64,000 nt of DNA from Hyphomonadaceae bacterium UKL13-1 (GCA_001602435.1 CP012156.1:2066001-2130000); one strand, 5' to 3'. Positions 46,324 through 53,590 are shown, counted from the first letter of the stretch. The notes: generated from the letters alone by a model not told the origin. Numbers and translations are program-made.

Positions 46324-46681
46324 TTGATCCAATAGCAGCAAACTTTGAATGATTGGGCACATTCTTTTGCTTGGGCTTGCTACCTCTGGCTATTGTCGAG
46401 CCTTTTAGTTGTTACGTTGCTCGGTCTTCATTATTTGGTGGAGCGAATGAACCGACCATAGAGTCTGTCGACTTTTTTGGCTCATTCCCCTTCCGCTGCA
46501 CCCTGAGACTTAGCCGCGAATGTAGCTGAGGGCGTCTGCCTGTCAACGGGGTGCCCGATCCATTCGCTTTCATTTCATGCCCGCTCCCGTGTTGCCCGTT
46601 TCGCCTAACGGCTGACAGTCTGACTGTGCCCCCCAGCCTTTCTCCTTCGCGTCCTCAGGATACAGCGAAAGGAGATAGGAC
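46324..46681. promoter_or_regulatory. Leader region of the ardC-like gene
   Basis: About 360 bp without a gene. The second half holds a 58-bp element (46543-46600) repeated before the next gene, and a hairpin in which TCTCCTTCGC (46641-46650) pairs with GCGAAAGGAGA (46665-46675; one bulged A), covering the AAGGAGA ribosome site. The first half shows nothing recognisable. Confidence 0.6.
46543..46600 (+). repeat. 58-bp leader element, copy 1 (upstream of ardC-like gene)
   Basis: Begins GTCAACGGG and ends TTGCCCGTT. It shares the blocks GCCCGATCCATTCGC and CCGCTCCCGTGTTG with 47734-47790. The ends AACGGG and CCCGTT pair; in copy 2 the equivalent ends are AACGGC and GCCGTT, a compensatory change. 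Confidence 0.8.
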
Positions 46682-47605
46682 ATGACCAAATCATCAAACA
46701 CTTCAGATCGCTTCGACGTTTACGAAGCCATCACCAATCAAATCATCGCCGCAATTGAATCCGGCACAGGCGATGTGCAAATGCCCTGGCATCGTGCAGG
46801 TGGTTCAATTGAACGCCCCGTCAATGTCGAAAGCAAGCGTGCCTATCGCGGCGTGAATACCGTCGCCCTTTGGGCTTCAGCTCATTGCCAACAATTCGAT
46901 CACGGCCTTTGGGGCACGTATCGCCAATGGCAAGAACGCGGCGCTCAAGTCCGCAAGGGTGAGAAATCTTCCGTCATCATTTTCTATCGTGATCTTGAAC
47001 CTTCCGATCAAGATAATGCGTCAAATGATGATCGCGGATCACGTGCCTTCGTTGCCCGTGCATCACGCGTTTTCAATGTTGCACAAGTTGATGGCTTCAC
47101 CATCGAAGCGCCAGCGACGAGCATTGATCGCGTTGAACCATCCATCGCGGCAGAAGCCTTGATCGCAGCCACACTTGCGAAGATCTCCATCGGTGGAAAT
47201 CGCGCATTTTATAATCGCACGAGTGATCAAATTACCATGCCAGATCGCGTCCGTTTCATCGGCACGAAATCAAGCACGCCAACCGAAGCGTGGTATTCCA
47301 CTTTGCTTCACGAACTCACGCATTGGAGCGGTGCAGAGCATCGCATGGCACGCACATTCGGCGAACGCTTTGGCGATGACGCCTACGCTGTGGAAGAAAT
47401 GGTTGCAGAACTTGGCGCGGCATTCTTGTGCGGTGATCTTGGCATCACCGTCGAACCACGTCCCGATCATGCTGATTACATTGGTCATTGGCTTCGCATC
47501 TTGAAAGCGGATCGCAAGGCGATCTTTGCCGCCGCATCGGCTGCAAACAAGGCTTCAGAATTCTTGATGAATTTTTCTCAAACTCAACAAAGGGAGGCGG
47601 CCTAA
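46682..47605 (+). CDS. ArdC-type antirestriction protein with zinc-peptidase motif
   Basis: The 307-aa protein has an ArdC-like N-terminal ssDNA-binding domain (FDVYEAITNQIIAAIESG, then MPWHR, then RAYRGVNTVALW, and WQERGAQVRKGEKSSVIIFY) and a C-terminal zincin-like domain with H210-E-L-T-H214 and a downstream Glu (VEEMVAELGAAF) as third ligand. ArdC proteins protect incoming single-stranded plasmid DNA from host enzymes. Here it sits in the same element as a restriction system. A good AAGGAGA site precedes the ATG but is buried in a leader hairpin. Confidence 0.9.
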   Translation: MTKSSNTSDRFDVYEAITNQIIAAIESGTGDVQMPWHRAGGSIERPVNVESKRAYRGVNTVALWASAHCQQFDHGLWGTYRQWQERGAQVRKGEKSSVIIFYRDLEPSDQDNASNDDRGSRAFVARASRVFNVAQVDGFTIEAPATSIDRVEPSIAAEALIAATLAKISIGGNRAFYNRTSDQITMPDRVRFIGTKSSTPTEAWYSTLLHELTHWSGAEHRMARTFGERFGDDAYAVEEMVAELGAAFLCGDLGITVEPRPDHADYIGHWLRILKADRKAIFAAASAANKASEFLMNFSQTQQREAA

Positions 47606-47614
47606 CGGTCGCCT
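47595..47614 (+). terminator. Intrinsic terminator with the ardC stop codon in its loop
   Basis: AGGCGGCC and GGTCGCCT pair (8 bp, one G-T) around the loop TAAC, which contains the ardC stop codon TAA. The stem is followed by a T-rich stretch (TTCAATTTT). Confidence 0.7.
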
Positions 47615-47733
47615 TTCAATTTTATGCGCGTTTCAAACGTCGTGATGGATAATCGCTTTAGCGTTTCAGACTGCCTCCTTGTTTGGGATCATCCAGCGAC
47701 AATGACGGTGAAGCTGGCAGGGTTCGGCGCATC

Positions 47734-47790
47734 GTCAACGGCTCGCCCGATCCATTCGCGTCTTTGCAATCCGCTCCCGTGTTGGCCGTT
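47734..47790 (+). repeat. 58-bp leader element, copy 2
   Basis: Begins GTCAACGGC and ends TTGGCCGTT. It matches 46543-46600 in sequence and layout, lies about 100 bp upstream of the 105-aa gene, and keeps the closing stem by compensatory change (AACGGC/GCCGTT). Confidence 0.8.
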
Positions 47791-47845
47791 CCCCTTCCTT
47801 CGATTCCTTGGGCGGTGACGCTACGCCTTTACACCCTGCCTTTTG

Positions 47846-47884
47846 GCCTCCCGTCCACTGGACGACCCCAAACAAAACGGAGGC
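47846..47884 (+). promoter_or_regulatory. Ribosome-site-sequestering hairpin before the 105-aa gene
   Basis: GCCTCCCGT (47846-47854) pairs with ACGGAGGC (47877-47884; one bulged C), which contains the GGAGG site. A nested hairpin CGTCC-ACT-GGACG lies between them. Translation of the gene at 47889 would depend on opening this structure. Confidence 0.5.
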
Positions 47885-47888
47885 AGAC

Positions 47889-48206
47889 ATGAATAGCGAT
47901 TATCAAATCATCACAAAGAATTGGCGCGGTATTGAAATCGAAATCCGCTGGCAAAACAGCTATGTTGAGTTTGAAGATGGGAGACATCTTGGTCATCTAG
48001 AAGTTCAAAGCATGAAGCCTGCACGTGCAGCTCTGCCCGTCTCAGAGACAGGCTATCGCTCGCACTTCATCGATGCAAAATCAGTGATCAATGCAGGCGG
48101 CCCAGCCGCCTTTGTCGAAGCATGGTTCGAGGATGCAGGTGCTCAAAAGTGTTGGCACAAATGCCAAGCACGCCAAGCCGCAAGCAACCAACTCTCGCTC
48201 TTTTAG
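47889..48206 (+). CDS. Hypothetical 105-aa protein of mobile elements
   Basis: From the ATG at 47889 the protein starts NSDYQIITKNWRGIEIEIRWQ and ends NQLSLF. It looks like a small beta-rich domain with an acidic-aromatic pattern; no named family is recognised. The start is set by ACGGAGG 5-6 bases upstream. It shares leader and terminator style with the ardC-like gene before it, suggesting joint control and possibly early expression after transfer. Confidence 0.7.
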   Translation: MNSDYQIITKNWRGIEIEIRWQNSYVEFEDGRHLGHLEVQSMKPARAALPVSETGYRSHFIDAKSVINAGGPAAFVEAWFEDAGAQKCWHKCQARQAASNQLSLF

Positions 48207-48214
48207 AGCGGGAG
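48192..48214 (+). terminator. Hairpin with the stop codon of the 105-aa gene at its loop
   Basis: CTCTCGCTC and GAGCGGGAG pair (9 bp, one G-T) around TTTTA; the stop TAG spans the loop and stem edge. No T-run follows, so it may stabilise the 3' end or be a weak terminator. Confidence 0.5.
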
Positions 48215-48228
48215 TGTCACGCTCATAA

Positions 48229-48315
48229 GAAACATATATATTTCATTTAATCTCAAGAATAGAAACAAATATATTTCTAAAATAAATTGACAATGAAACA
48301 TATATATGTCACAAT
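48229..48315 (+). promoter_or_regulatory. Operator array and promoter of the mobile-mystery pair
   Basis: Three 16-bp near-palindromes of the form GAAAC-N7-TTTC/TGTC lie at 48229-48244, 48262-48277 and 48295-48310, exactly 33 bp apart. TTGACA at 48287-48292 and CACAAT at 48310-48315 (17-bp spacing) form a promoter whose spacer is filled by the third palindrome. This is the layout of an autorepressed antitoxin-type gene. Confidence 0.75.
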
Positions 48316-48334
48316 TGGGGCTAAGGATAACGAC

Positions 48335-48799
48335 ATGAGCCCTGACCAAACCCTTTTAGCCCGCAAAAATCTGGATCGCCGCTTGAGCAAGCTCAATCGT
48401 GAAGCCGTCATCGTGCCTCCGTTTGGCTGGGTGCGGGCGATCCGTGAAGCACTTGGCTTGTCTCCTCAAAAACTGGCAGAACGAATGGGCGTCACGCGCC
48501 CTCGCGTAAACACGCTTGAGAAAGCCGAAGTGACTGGATCGACGACGATCAAAAGCCTTCGCGAAGCCGCCGAAGCGATGAATTGCACATTTGTTTATGC
48601 CATCGTGCCGACGACTACACTCGACGATATTTTGCGTGAGCAAGCAGCAAAGAAAGCCGATACAGAACTTGCGCGCTATCATCATACGATGCGCCTAGAA
48701 AATCAGGCGATGGATAAGCGCGATCTTGCGACCGAGCGCGAGCGATTGGTTTCAGAGATGCTTATGGGTTCACTTCGCCGTGTGTGGGATGACGAATGA
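48335..48799 (+). CDS. Mobile mystery protein A (HTH regulator/antitoxin-like)
   Basis: From the ATG at 48335 (AAGGA site) the protein is 154 aa with an XRE-type helix-turn-helix (LGLSPQKLAERMGVTRPRVNTLEKAE). The family is known from plasmids and integrative elements, always paired with a Fic-domain protein B. It most likely represses its own promoter through the three upstream palindromes and may neutralise the partner. It overlaps the next gene by four bases. Confidence 0.85.
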   Translation: MSPDQTLLARKNLDRRLSKLNREAVIVPPFGWVRAIREALGLSPQKLAERMGVTRPRVNTLEKAEVTGSTTIKSLREAAEAMNCTFVYAIVPTTTLDDILREQAAKKADTELARYHHTMRLENQAMDKRDLATERERLVSEMLMGSLRRVWDDE

Positions 48800-49386
48800 G
48801 CGATCCTCTTTTCGATGAAGATGATGAAGCGAACACACCTCTTGAACCTGAAGAGCGTGAGCAGCTCATTCCATCCTACATCACGCTTCGCCGTGAGTTG
48901 AATGAAGCCGAACAGATCAACATCGCCGATGCAGCCAAATGGCTCGCATCGCGCAAGCGCGACGTGCTCGATGAAAAGTTTTTACGTACATTGCACACCC
49001 GCATGTTCGGTAAAGTGTGGAAATGGGCGGGTGACTATCGAAAGACGCCGCGAAATATCGGTGTTGAGGCTTGGCGTATTCCCATGGATGTTGCGCAAGC
49101 CATTGATGATGCAAAATTCTGGGTGGCAAACAGCACATTCAGCGCCGATGAAATTGTTGTGCGCTTTTCGCACCGATTGGTGGCAATCCATCCATTCCCC
49201 AATGGAAATGGACGTTTCTCGCGTATGGTAGGCGATCTGTTCGCCCAGCAACTAGGTCAGCCACGCTTTTCCTGGGGCAGTCAAAATCTCGTTAATGCGA
49301 CGACGACACGACGAGCCTATGTCGAAGCATTGCGTGCAGCCGATGCGTATGATTTCTCGCTATTGATTGCCTTTGCACGATCTTAG
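48796..49386 (+). CDS. Mobile mystery protein B (Fic-domain protein)
   Basis: The 196-aa Fic-fold protein has the complete active motif HPFPNGNGR (H132 to R140), as in enzymes that transfer AMP or related groups to protein hydroxyls. Its partner is the HTH protein directly upstream (ATGA overlap). The pair behaves like a toxin-antitoxin or element-maintenance module by gene order; its biochemical target is not known. Confidence 0.88.
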   Translation: MSDPLFDEDDEANTPLEPEEREQLIPSYITLRRELNEAEQINIADAAKWLASRKRDVLDEKFLRTLHTRMFGKVWKWAGDYRKTPRNIGVEAWRIPMDVAQAIDDAKFWVANSTFSADEIVVRFSHRLVAIHPFPNGNGRFSRMVGDLFAQQLGQPRFSWGSQNLVNATTTRRAYVEALRAADAYDFSLLIAFARS

Positions 49387-49686
49387 TTTGCGAAGCGTTT
49401 TCTTACCTGATTGATTAGTGTCGCGGCTTGGCGGATTGTGGCCTCGGTTGTGTCAGCTTGGTTCTCACTTGATCGCGTATTGATAGTCCAAATCCCGCTC
49501 GCATTCATTCATGGGGTTATCGATCAGACGCTCCTGCGTTCAAGGTCGCTCGCTTCAGTGCCTTGCAGCTCCGCGCGATAGTTTGCATCCGCAAAACCTT
49601 TGATCACAGTCTTATTCGTCTGGTCGCTTTTCTCCCCATGACGCAGCGGGAATTGTCCCAACGCGATCTAACGAAGGAGAACCAAT
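49387..49686. other. Leader region of the 70-aa gene
   Basis: About 300 bp without a gene. Near its end TTCTCC (49630-49635) can pair with GGAGAA (49676-49681), which is the ribosome site of the following gene. I could not align the 58-bp element seen upstream of the two earlier genes. Confidence 0.45.
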
Positions 49687-49899
49687 ATGACTGACACAAC
49701 AACCAAATCCCGCCCAAGCCACCGTTTGTTCAATGTAACAGGTGACGGCGAAAACGCCCGCTGGACTGACATCGGCGTTGCATGGTCAACCAAGGACGGC
49801 AAAGGCTTCACGCTCGCACTCAATGCCATCCCCGTAAACGGTCGGATCGTTATGCGCATCAACGAAGACAAGCCAACCACGAGCAAGAAGGGGAGCTAA
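49687..49899 (+). CDS. Small conserved-type mobile element protein, 70 aa
   Basis: The protein reads HRLFNVTGDGENARWTDIGVAWSTKDGKGF, then LALNAIPVNGRIVMRI, a small beta-rich pattern often seen as uncharacterised proteins on mobilisable islands. A GAAGGAG site lies upstream. Its stop codon sits in a hairpin loop, as in the ardC-like gene. Function unknown. Confidence 0.65.
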   Translation: MTDTTTKSRPSHRLFNVTGDGENARWTDIGVAWSTKDGKGFTLALNAIPVNGRIVMRINEDKPTTSKKGS

Positions 49900-49907
49900 C
49901 GCTCCCC
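49890..49907 (+). terminator. Perfect hairpin with the stop codon of the 70-aa gene in its loop
   Basis: GGGGAGC and GCTCCCC pair perfectly around TAAC, which contains the TAA stop. A second hairpin (GGGGCT/AGCCCC) follows within 30 bp. There is no long T-run. Confidence 0.55.
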
Positions 49908-50158
49908 AACTTCCCCTTAGCGGGGCTTCGCTGGTTCAGCCCCTCACAGAACTGGACCACAACGGGCAAAGGCACTATTTTGAAGACAACTGCATTGACT
50001 AAAGCTGATGTCAGCCACACCAAAGTCTTCCAATTTTTTATATTTATTCAGAGCTTTAAGTGCTTTTAGTCGGCTGCGCACCAAAGTTACTTAACGAATT
50101 ATTAAAAAAATTTTGAAGACCTCTTGAAGATATCAAAGGTGGTTCTTATCTCTAGCGC

Positions 50159-50440
50159 ATCCCAAGGCCTTGGTGGATTTTCCACTCTCGGCGCGAAAGG
50201 AGCTTCTAGTTGTAACTGTCAAGGCAATTCGCAAGACAGCTGAGCAGTTCGAGCAGGTTACTCACTTGTTCCCTCGTGTTCCGGCTTCCCAGCGTACGCC
50301 ATGCGAGGCTTGCCACGCTGATAGTGTAACTGATTACGTCGAAAGACTACCTATAGAGCTGACCAGCTCGCAGCAGACAGGCGGGACAAGAGTATATCGC
50401 AGGGTAGCGGTGCTCTTGTCCCCATCGCTATGTAGCGGAA
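50159..50440 (+). ncRNA. Structured non-coding RNA upstream of the reverse transcriptase (candidate template RNA)
   Basis: A dense run of stems: CCAAGGCCTTGG (50162-50173), GTGGA/TCCAC (50173-50185), GTAAC/GTTAC (50212-50216 with 50257-50261), AGCGT/ACGCT (50291-50295 with 50315-50319), GTAA/TTAC around CTGA (near 50325-50337), GAGCT/AGCTC (50356-50369), and a perfect 10-bp stem GGGACAAGAG/CTCTTGTCCC (50383-50392 with 50413-50422), followed by CGCT/AGCG. A weak promoter (TTGAAG 50124, TATCTC 50147, 17-bp spacing) would start the RNA near 50159. Several antiviral reverse transcriptases use such an upstream RNA as template. The boundaries are estimates. Confidence 0.6.
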
Positions 50441-50450
50441 AGATAGTTTC

Positions 50451-51887
50451 TTGGATTGGACCCTAACTGAGAAGAACCTGAAGCGATATCTGCACTTTGA
50501 TTCAGACATTTCAGCGGTTGATGCGGAACTACTTGTTAAAGACCCAACTCTTGTTTCCAAGCACGCTTTCTATCCCTTTATCCTGTTCAACCAACATTGG
50601 AATAAGTGGGCGGAGAAGGGGGAAAAAGGCGAACCTAAGAATCGTCCTATTCGTTATGCCGCGCGCCGCGACGCGTACATTTTCTCCTACTATCGGAGTT
50701 TACTGGCGAGCAAATATGAAGAACGGCTGATTTCTGCCAACCTGAGTGAAAACGTATTGGCATATCGGAAAATAATCGGACCAGATGGTCGCGGCCAATG
50801 CAACATTGATTTCGCCAAAAAGGCGTTTGATCAGATAAAAAATTTGTCCGACTGCGTCGCAGTTACGCTTGACATAACCAGGTTCTTCGAAACGCTTCAG
50901 CACGACAAAATAAAGTCAGATTGGTGCGATCTTTTGGGGCAGCCAATTCTTCCAAAGGACCATTATAAAGTTTTCAATGCAATTACGAAGTACTCCTACA
51001 TTGAAAGGGACGTTCTTTTCAAAGAGCTTGGCTTTTTGGGTCAAAAGATCAACCCGAAGAACGGCGCTGTCAGCACTGGCTACTTGGTGAGCTATGATCA
51101 AATGCCCAAACGACAGATCTGCAAGCCATCGACACTGCGTTCAATTCTGAAAGCGAAACCTGAAATTCTGACCACCAACAATGTTTCAACCGGTATTCCG
51201 CAAGGCGCGCCGATTTCAGATCTACTGGCCAATCTATATATGCTCAATTTTGATCAGGTAATGAACGAATATGCATTAGAAAATGGTGGAATTTATTTAA
51301 GATACTCAGATGACATAATGATAATTCTTCCTGGGGATGCGTTGATTGGATACGCGGCCAGAGATAAAGCATTTGATTTGCTAGCTGCAACGGCCCCGAA
51401 TCTCGCATTTAAACTCGAGAAGACATACATTTATACCTTTCAATCGAAGGCTGATGGGAGCCTAAATATCAATCGGGATTTAGGGCCTGCCAATCATGGC
51501 GCTAATGGCCTCGAGTATTTAGGCTTCCGATTTGACGGCAGATCGATCTTCATTCGCGACTCAACTCTTTCAAACCTATGGCGAAAAGTGGCTCGGTCAG
51601 CAAATCGCCATGCAGTAGCGGTCATTAAACGCTATCGAGATAAGTCTTTGGCCGAGCTGTACACAGAACTGGACGTCGATAACTTCGCCAAGAAATTCGG
51701 AAGAGTCGAAGAGTTTGCTAAACACCAAGATGACGTAGGAAGCTGGACGTTTTGGACCTATGTGAAACGCTGTGTGAAAGTATTTGGCGGCGATGTGAAT
51801 GGGATTGCGTCACAGGTTAAAGCTCATAAACGCGTGACCAAGGAAAAGCTCCATGAGGCTTTGGCTTATTACTACGGTCGCGTTTGA
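50451..51887 (+). CDS. Reverse transcriptase of the antiviral (DRT/UG) type
   Basis: The 478-aa RT starts at a TTG (GGAAAG upstream; an in-frame stop at 50433 excludes earlier starts). Motifs: an N-terminal RPIRYAARRDAYIFSYYR region, motif A VTLDITRFF (D141), GIPQGAPISDLLANLYM (248-264), catalytic YSDD (285-288) and LEYLGFRFDG. There is no maturase/X-HNH part of group II introns and no retron msr/msd could be assigned. A C-terminal helical region of about 110 residues follows. The structured RNA upstream suggests a DRT2- or DRT9-like scheme in which the RT copies its own ncRNA; the subgroup is not proven. It lies among defence genes. Confidence 0.85.
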   Translation: MDWTLTEKNLKRYLHFDSDISAVDAELLVKDPTLVSKHAFYPFILFNQHWNKWAEKGEKGEPKNRPIRYAARRDAYIFSYYRSLLASKYEERLISANLSENVLAYRKIIGPDGRGQCNIDFAKKAFDQIKNLSDCVAVTLDITRFFETLQHDKIKSDWCDLLGQPILPKDHYKVFNAITKYSYIERDVLFKELGFLGQKINPKNGAVSTGYLVSYDQMPKRQICKPSTLRSILKAKPEILTTNNVSTGIPQGAPISDLLANLYMLNFDQVMNEYALENGGIYLRYSDDIMIILPGDALIGYAARDKAFDLLAATAPNLAFKLEKTYIYTFQSKADGSLNINRDLGPANHGANGLEYLGFRFDGRSIFIRDSTLSNLWRKVARSANRHAVAVIKRYRDKSLAELYTELDVDNFAKKFGRVEEFAKHQDDVGSWTFWTYVKRCVKVFGGDVNGIASQVKAHKRVTKEKLHEALAYYYGRV

Positions 51888-52126
51888 TCGATGACTTGTT
51901 CCAGCAAAGTCGTTTGTATCCTGAGCCCAAAGGCGACCTCGTAATTTGTGAGACCCGGGTTACCTGCTGAAACGCGCACATCCTTTGAGTCACGTCTATT
52001 AAGTCGAGCTTTTCGACTGGACAAATTGCTTTAGCATAGGCTTCTGAGCGGCAAGCTAGGCGTTCCTCAGCGATTAGGCAGAATGTTAGCCCACAGTATA
52101 ACAGAGCCCCCCCCTTTGGATCTCCC

Positions 52127-53512
52127 CTACTTTTTTGGCTGCTGTGGCTTGATAATCTGTGCTACTAGTTCCCCCCATTTTCCCAAAGCTTCACGCTTCT
52201 CCGCCGCATAATCATACAGCGCATATACCTTCATCGTCACCGCCGCTGCCCCGCCGGTTTCGCCGGAATGGTTGAGAATACGTCCAATCAAGAATGGCGG
52301 GATCTTTAGGCGTTCACTTGCCATGTTCGTGGCTGCAGTGCGTCTTAGGTCATGGGTCGTTGCTCCCTCGATACCAATCGCACGGCAAATGTCCCGCATG
52401 CCATGGCTGACGGGATTGGATGTAATAGCTGTCTGGGTGCCACGAGGGGACGCGAAGACGAATGGCGAGTCCTTTAGACCCAACTGCTGGCGCAATTCCA
52501 ATGCGCGCTCAATCACCGACTTTGCTTGTGGCGAAAGCGGTATGAAATTGGCCTTGCCATTCTTGGTTCTGTTGCCGGAGATGGTCCAAGCGCTCTGCTC
52601 GAGGTTCAGTTCGTCAATACGCATCCCGGCGACCTCACTACGGCGCGCGAGGGTCAACAGCAAAAGCTTGAGGATCAGGCGAACATGCTCGCTGACTTGG
52701 AGCGACTGGTACGGCTTCTTCGGGTTCAAATCAGGCACAAGCAGGCCTGTCGGATCTTCAAGGACTTCCCAGATTGATTTTATCTCGGCGTCGCTCAGGA
52801 CCCTATCTCTTACCCGTTCAGGGGCAAGCGCCTTTACTTTATCAACCGGGTTCGCAATCAATTTGTCCTCGGCTAGGCCAAAGTTCAAAATCTGCCTAAG
52901 GAGCGCCCTCACCCGGTTTGAGGTTGTACCATTTCCCTTTGCCACCAAGTCACGCAATAGCCCCTTTATGCGGGGCGCTGTGACATCGGTCAGTGCGAGT
53001 TCGCCCATTGGTTCATCTATATAGGCCGCCCACATTTGGCGCTCTCGAACGATCGTAGAGGCCTTCTTTGGCTTTTCACGTGGACGCCATTCGCCTGTCT
53101 CGACAGCTTTGAAGTACGCGTCCTTCAAGTCGTTGAACGACTTAATCGGTTCAGCTCGCGCTTCTTCGATTGCATGCTCTCGACGAGACGACGGATCTTG
53201 ACCAACACCGACCTTGTTTATGAGATCACGAGCCAAGGCACGGGCTTGGAACAAGGATAGGGCTTGCCGCTTTGCGTCACCCTCAGGGAGCGTCTCTGTT
53301 TCGCTTTGATCTAAGTCGTTCAGAAAAATACCAAGGGCATAACGACGCTGAACGCCATCGGCCGTCCGGTATCGAAAAACCCATGACTTCTTGCCCGTCG
53401 GTCCCACCCGCAGGATGAGCCCACGTACGTCTTGATCAAAGACTTCAAGCCGCCCTTTTGGTGGGGCCTTTACTGAGGCGACAAATCGGTCTGTTAGCTT
53501 TGCCCGAGCCAT
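52127..53512 (-). CDS. int: Tyrosine recombinase, DUF4102-type integrase
   Basis: From the ATG at 53512 (AAGGA site) the protein is 461 aa. The N-terminal arm-binding domain (MARAKLTDRFVASVK, then GLILRVGPTGKKSWVFRYR) is followed by a core-binding and a catalytic domain with R290 (TLARRSEV), H387-x-x-R390 (HDLRR), H415 (LNHSGE) and the probable nucleophile Y430. It integrates the element into tRNA-Lys. The open frame extends to 53617, but that extension only translates the TTGGGGCACA repeats (CAPIVPHCAPIVPQ) and is not coding. The gene points inward, away from attR. Confidence 0.95.
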   Translation of the reverse strand: MARAKLTDRFVASVKAPPKGRLEVFDQDVRGLILRVGPTGKKSWVFRYRTADGVQRRYALGIFLNDLDQSETETLPEGDAKRQALSLFQARALARDLINKVGVGQDPSSRREHAIEEARAEPIKSFNDLKDAYFKAVETGEWRPREKPKKASTIVRERQMWAAYIDEPMGELALTDVTAPRIKGLLRDLVAKGNGTTSNRVRALLRQILNFGLAEDKLIANPVDKVKALAPERVRDRVLSDAEIKSIWEVLEDPTGLLVPDLNPKKPYQSLQVSEHVRLILKLLLLTLARRSEVAGMRIDELNLEQSAWTISGNRTKNGKANFIPLSPQAKSVIERALELRQQLGLKDSPFVFASPRGTQTAITSNPVSHGMRDICRAIGIEGATTHDLRRTAATNMASERLKIPPFLIGRILNHSGETGGAAAVTMKVYALYDYAAEKREALGKWGELVAQIIKPQQPKK

Positions 53513-53548
53513 TTTCGAGGTCCTTATAAAGGTATTCAAAACTGAATT

Positions 53549-53590
53549 TTGGGGCACAATTGGGGCACAGTGGGGCACAATTGGGGCACA
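53549..53590 (+). repeat. Phased arm-type repeats next to the integrase gene
   Basis: TTGGGGCACA at 53549-53558, 53560-53569 and 53581-53590, with GTGGGGCACA at 53570-53579 between them; the period is about 11 bp. Two more copies with the same 11-bp period and orientation are at 27805 and 27816, near the other end of the element. They lie in the integrase promoter region. Confidence 0.8.

Noticed and set aside
47624..47818. Small + strand frame before the 105-aa gene
   Set aside because: It covers the 58-bp structured element, has no ribosome site, and the sequence similarity to copy 1 is at the nucleotide level in a region that is not coding there.
48229..48310. Short CRISPR-like array
   Set aside because: Repeats are 16-bp palindromes with 17-bp AT-rich gaps, directly upstream of an HTH gene; operators fit better. 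No cas gene is present.
50451..51887. Group II intron maturase or retron RT
   Set aside because: No maturase/HNH part, no intron ribozyme ends around it, and no recognisable msr/msd pair; catalytic motif is YSDD. A retron cannot be fully excluded without a tree.
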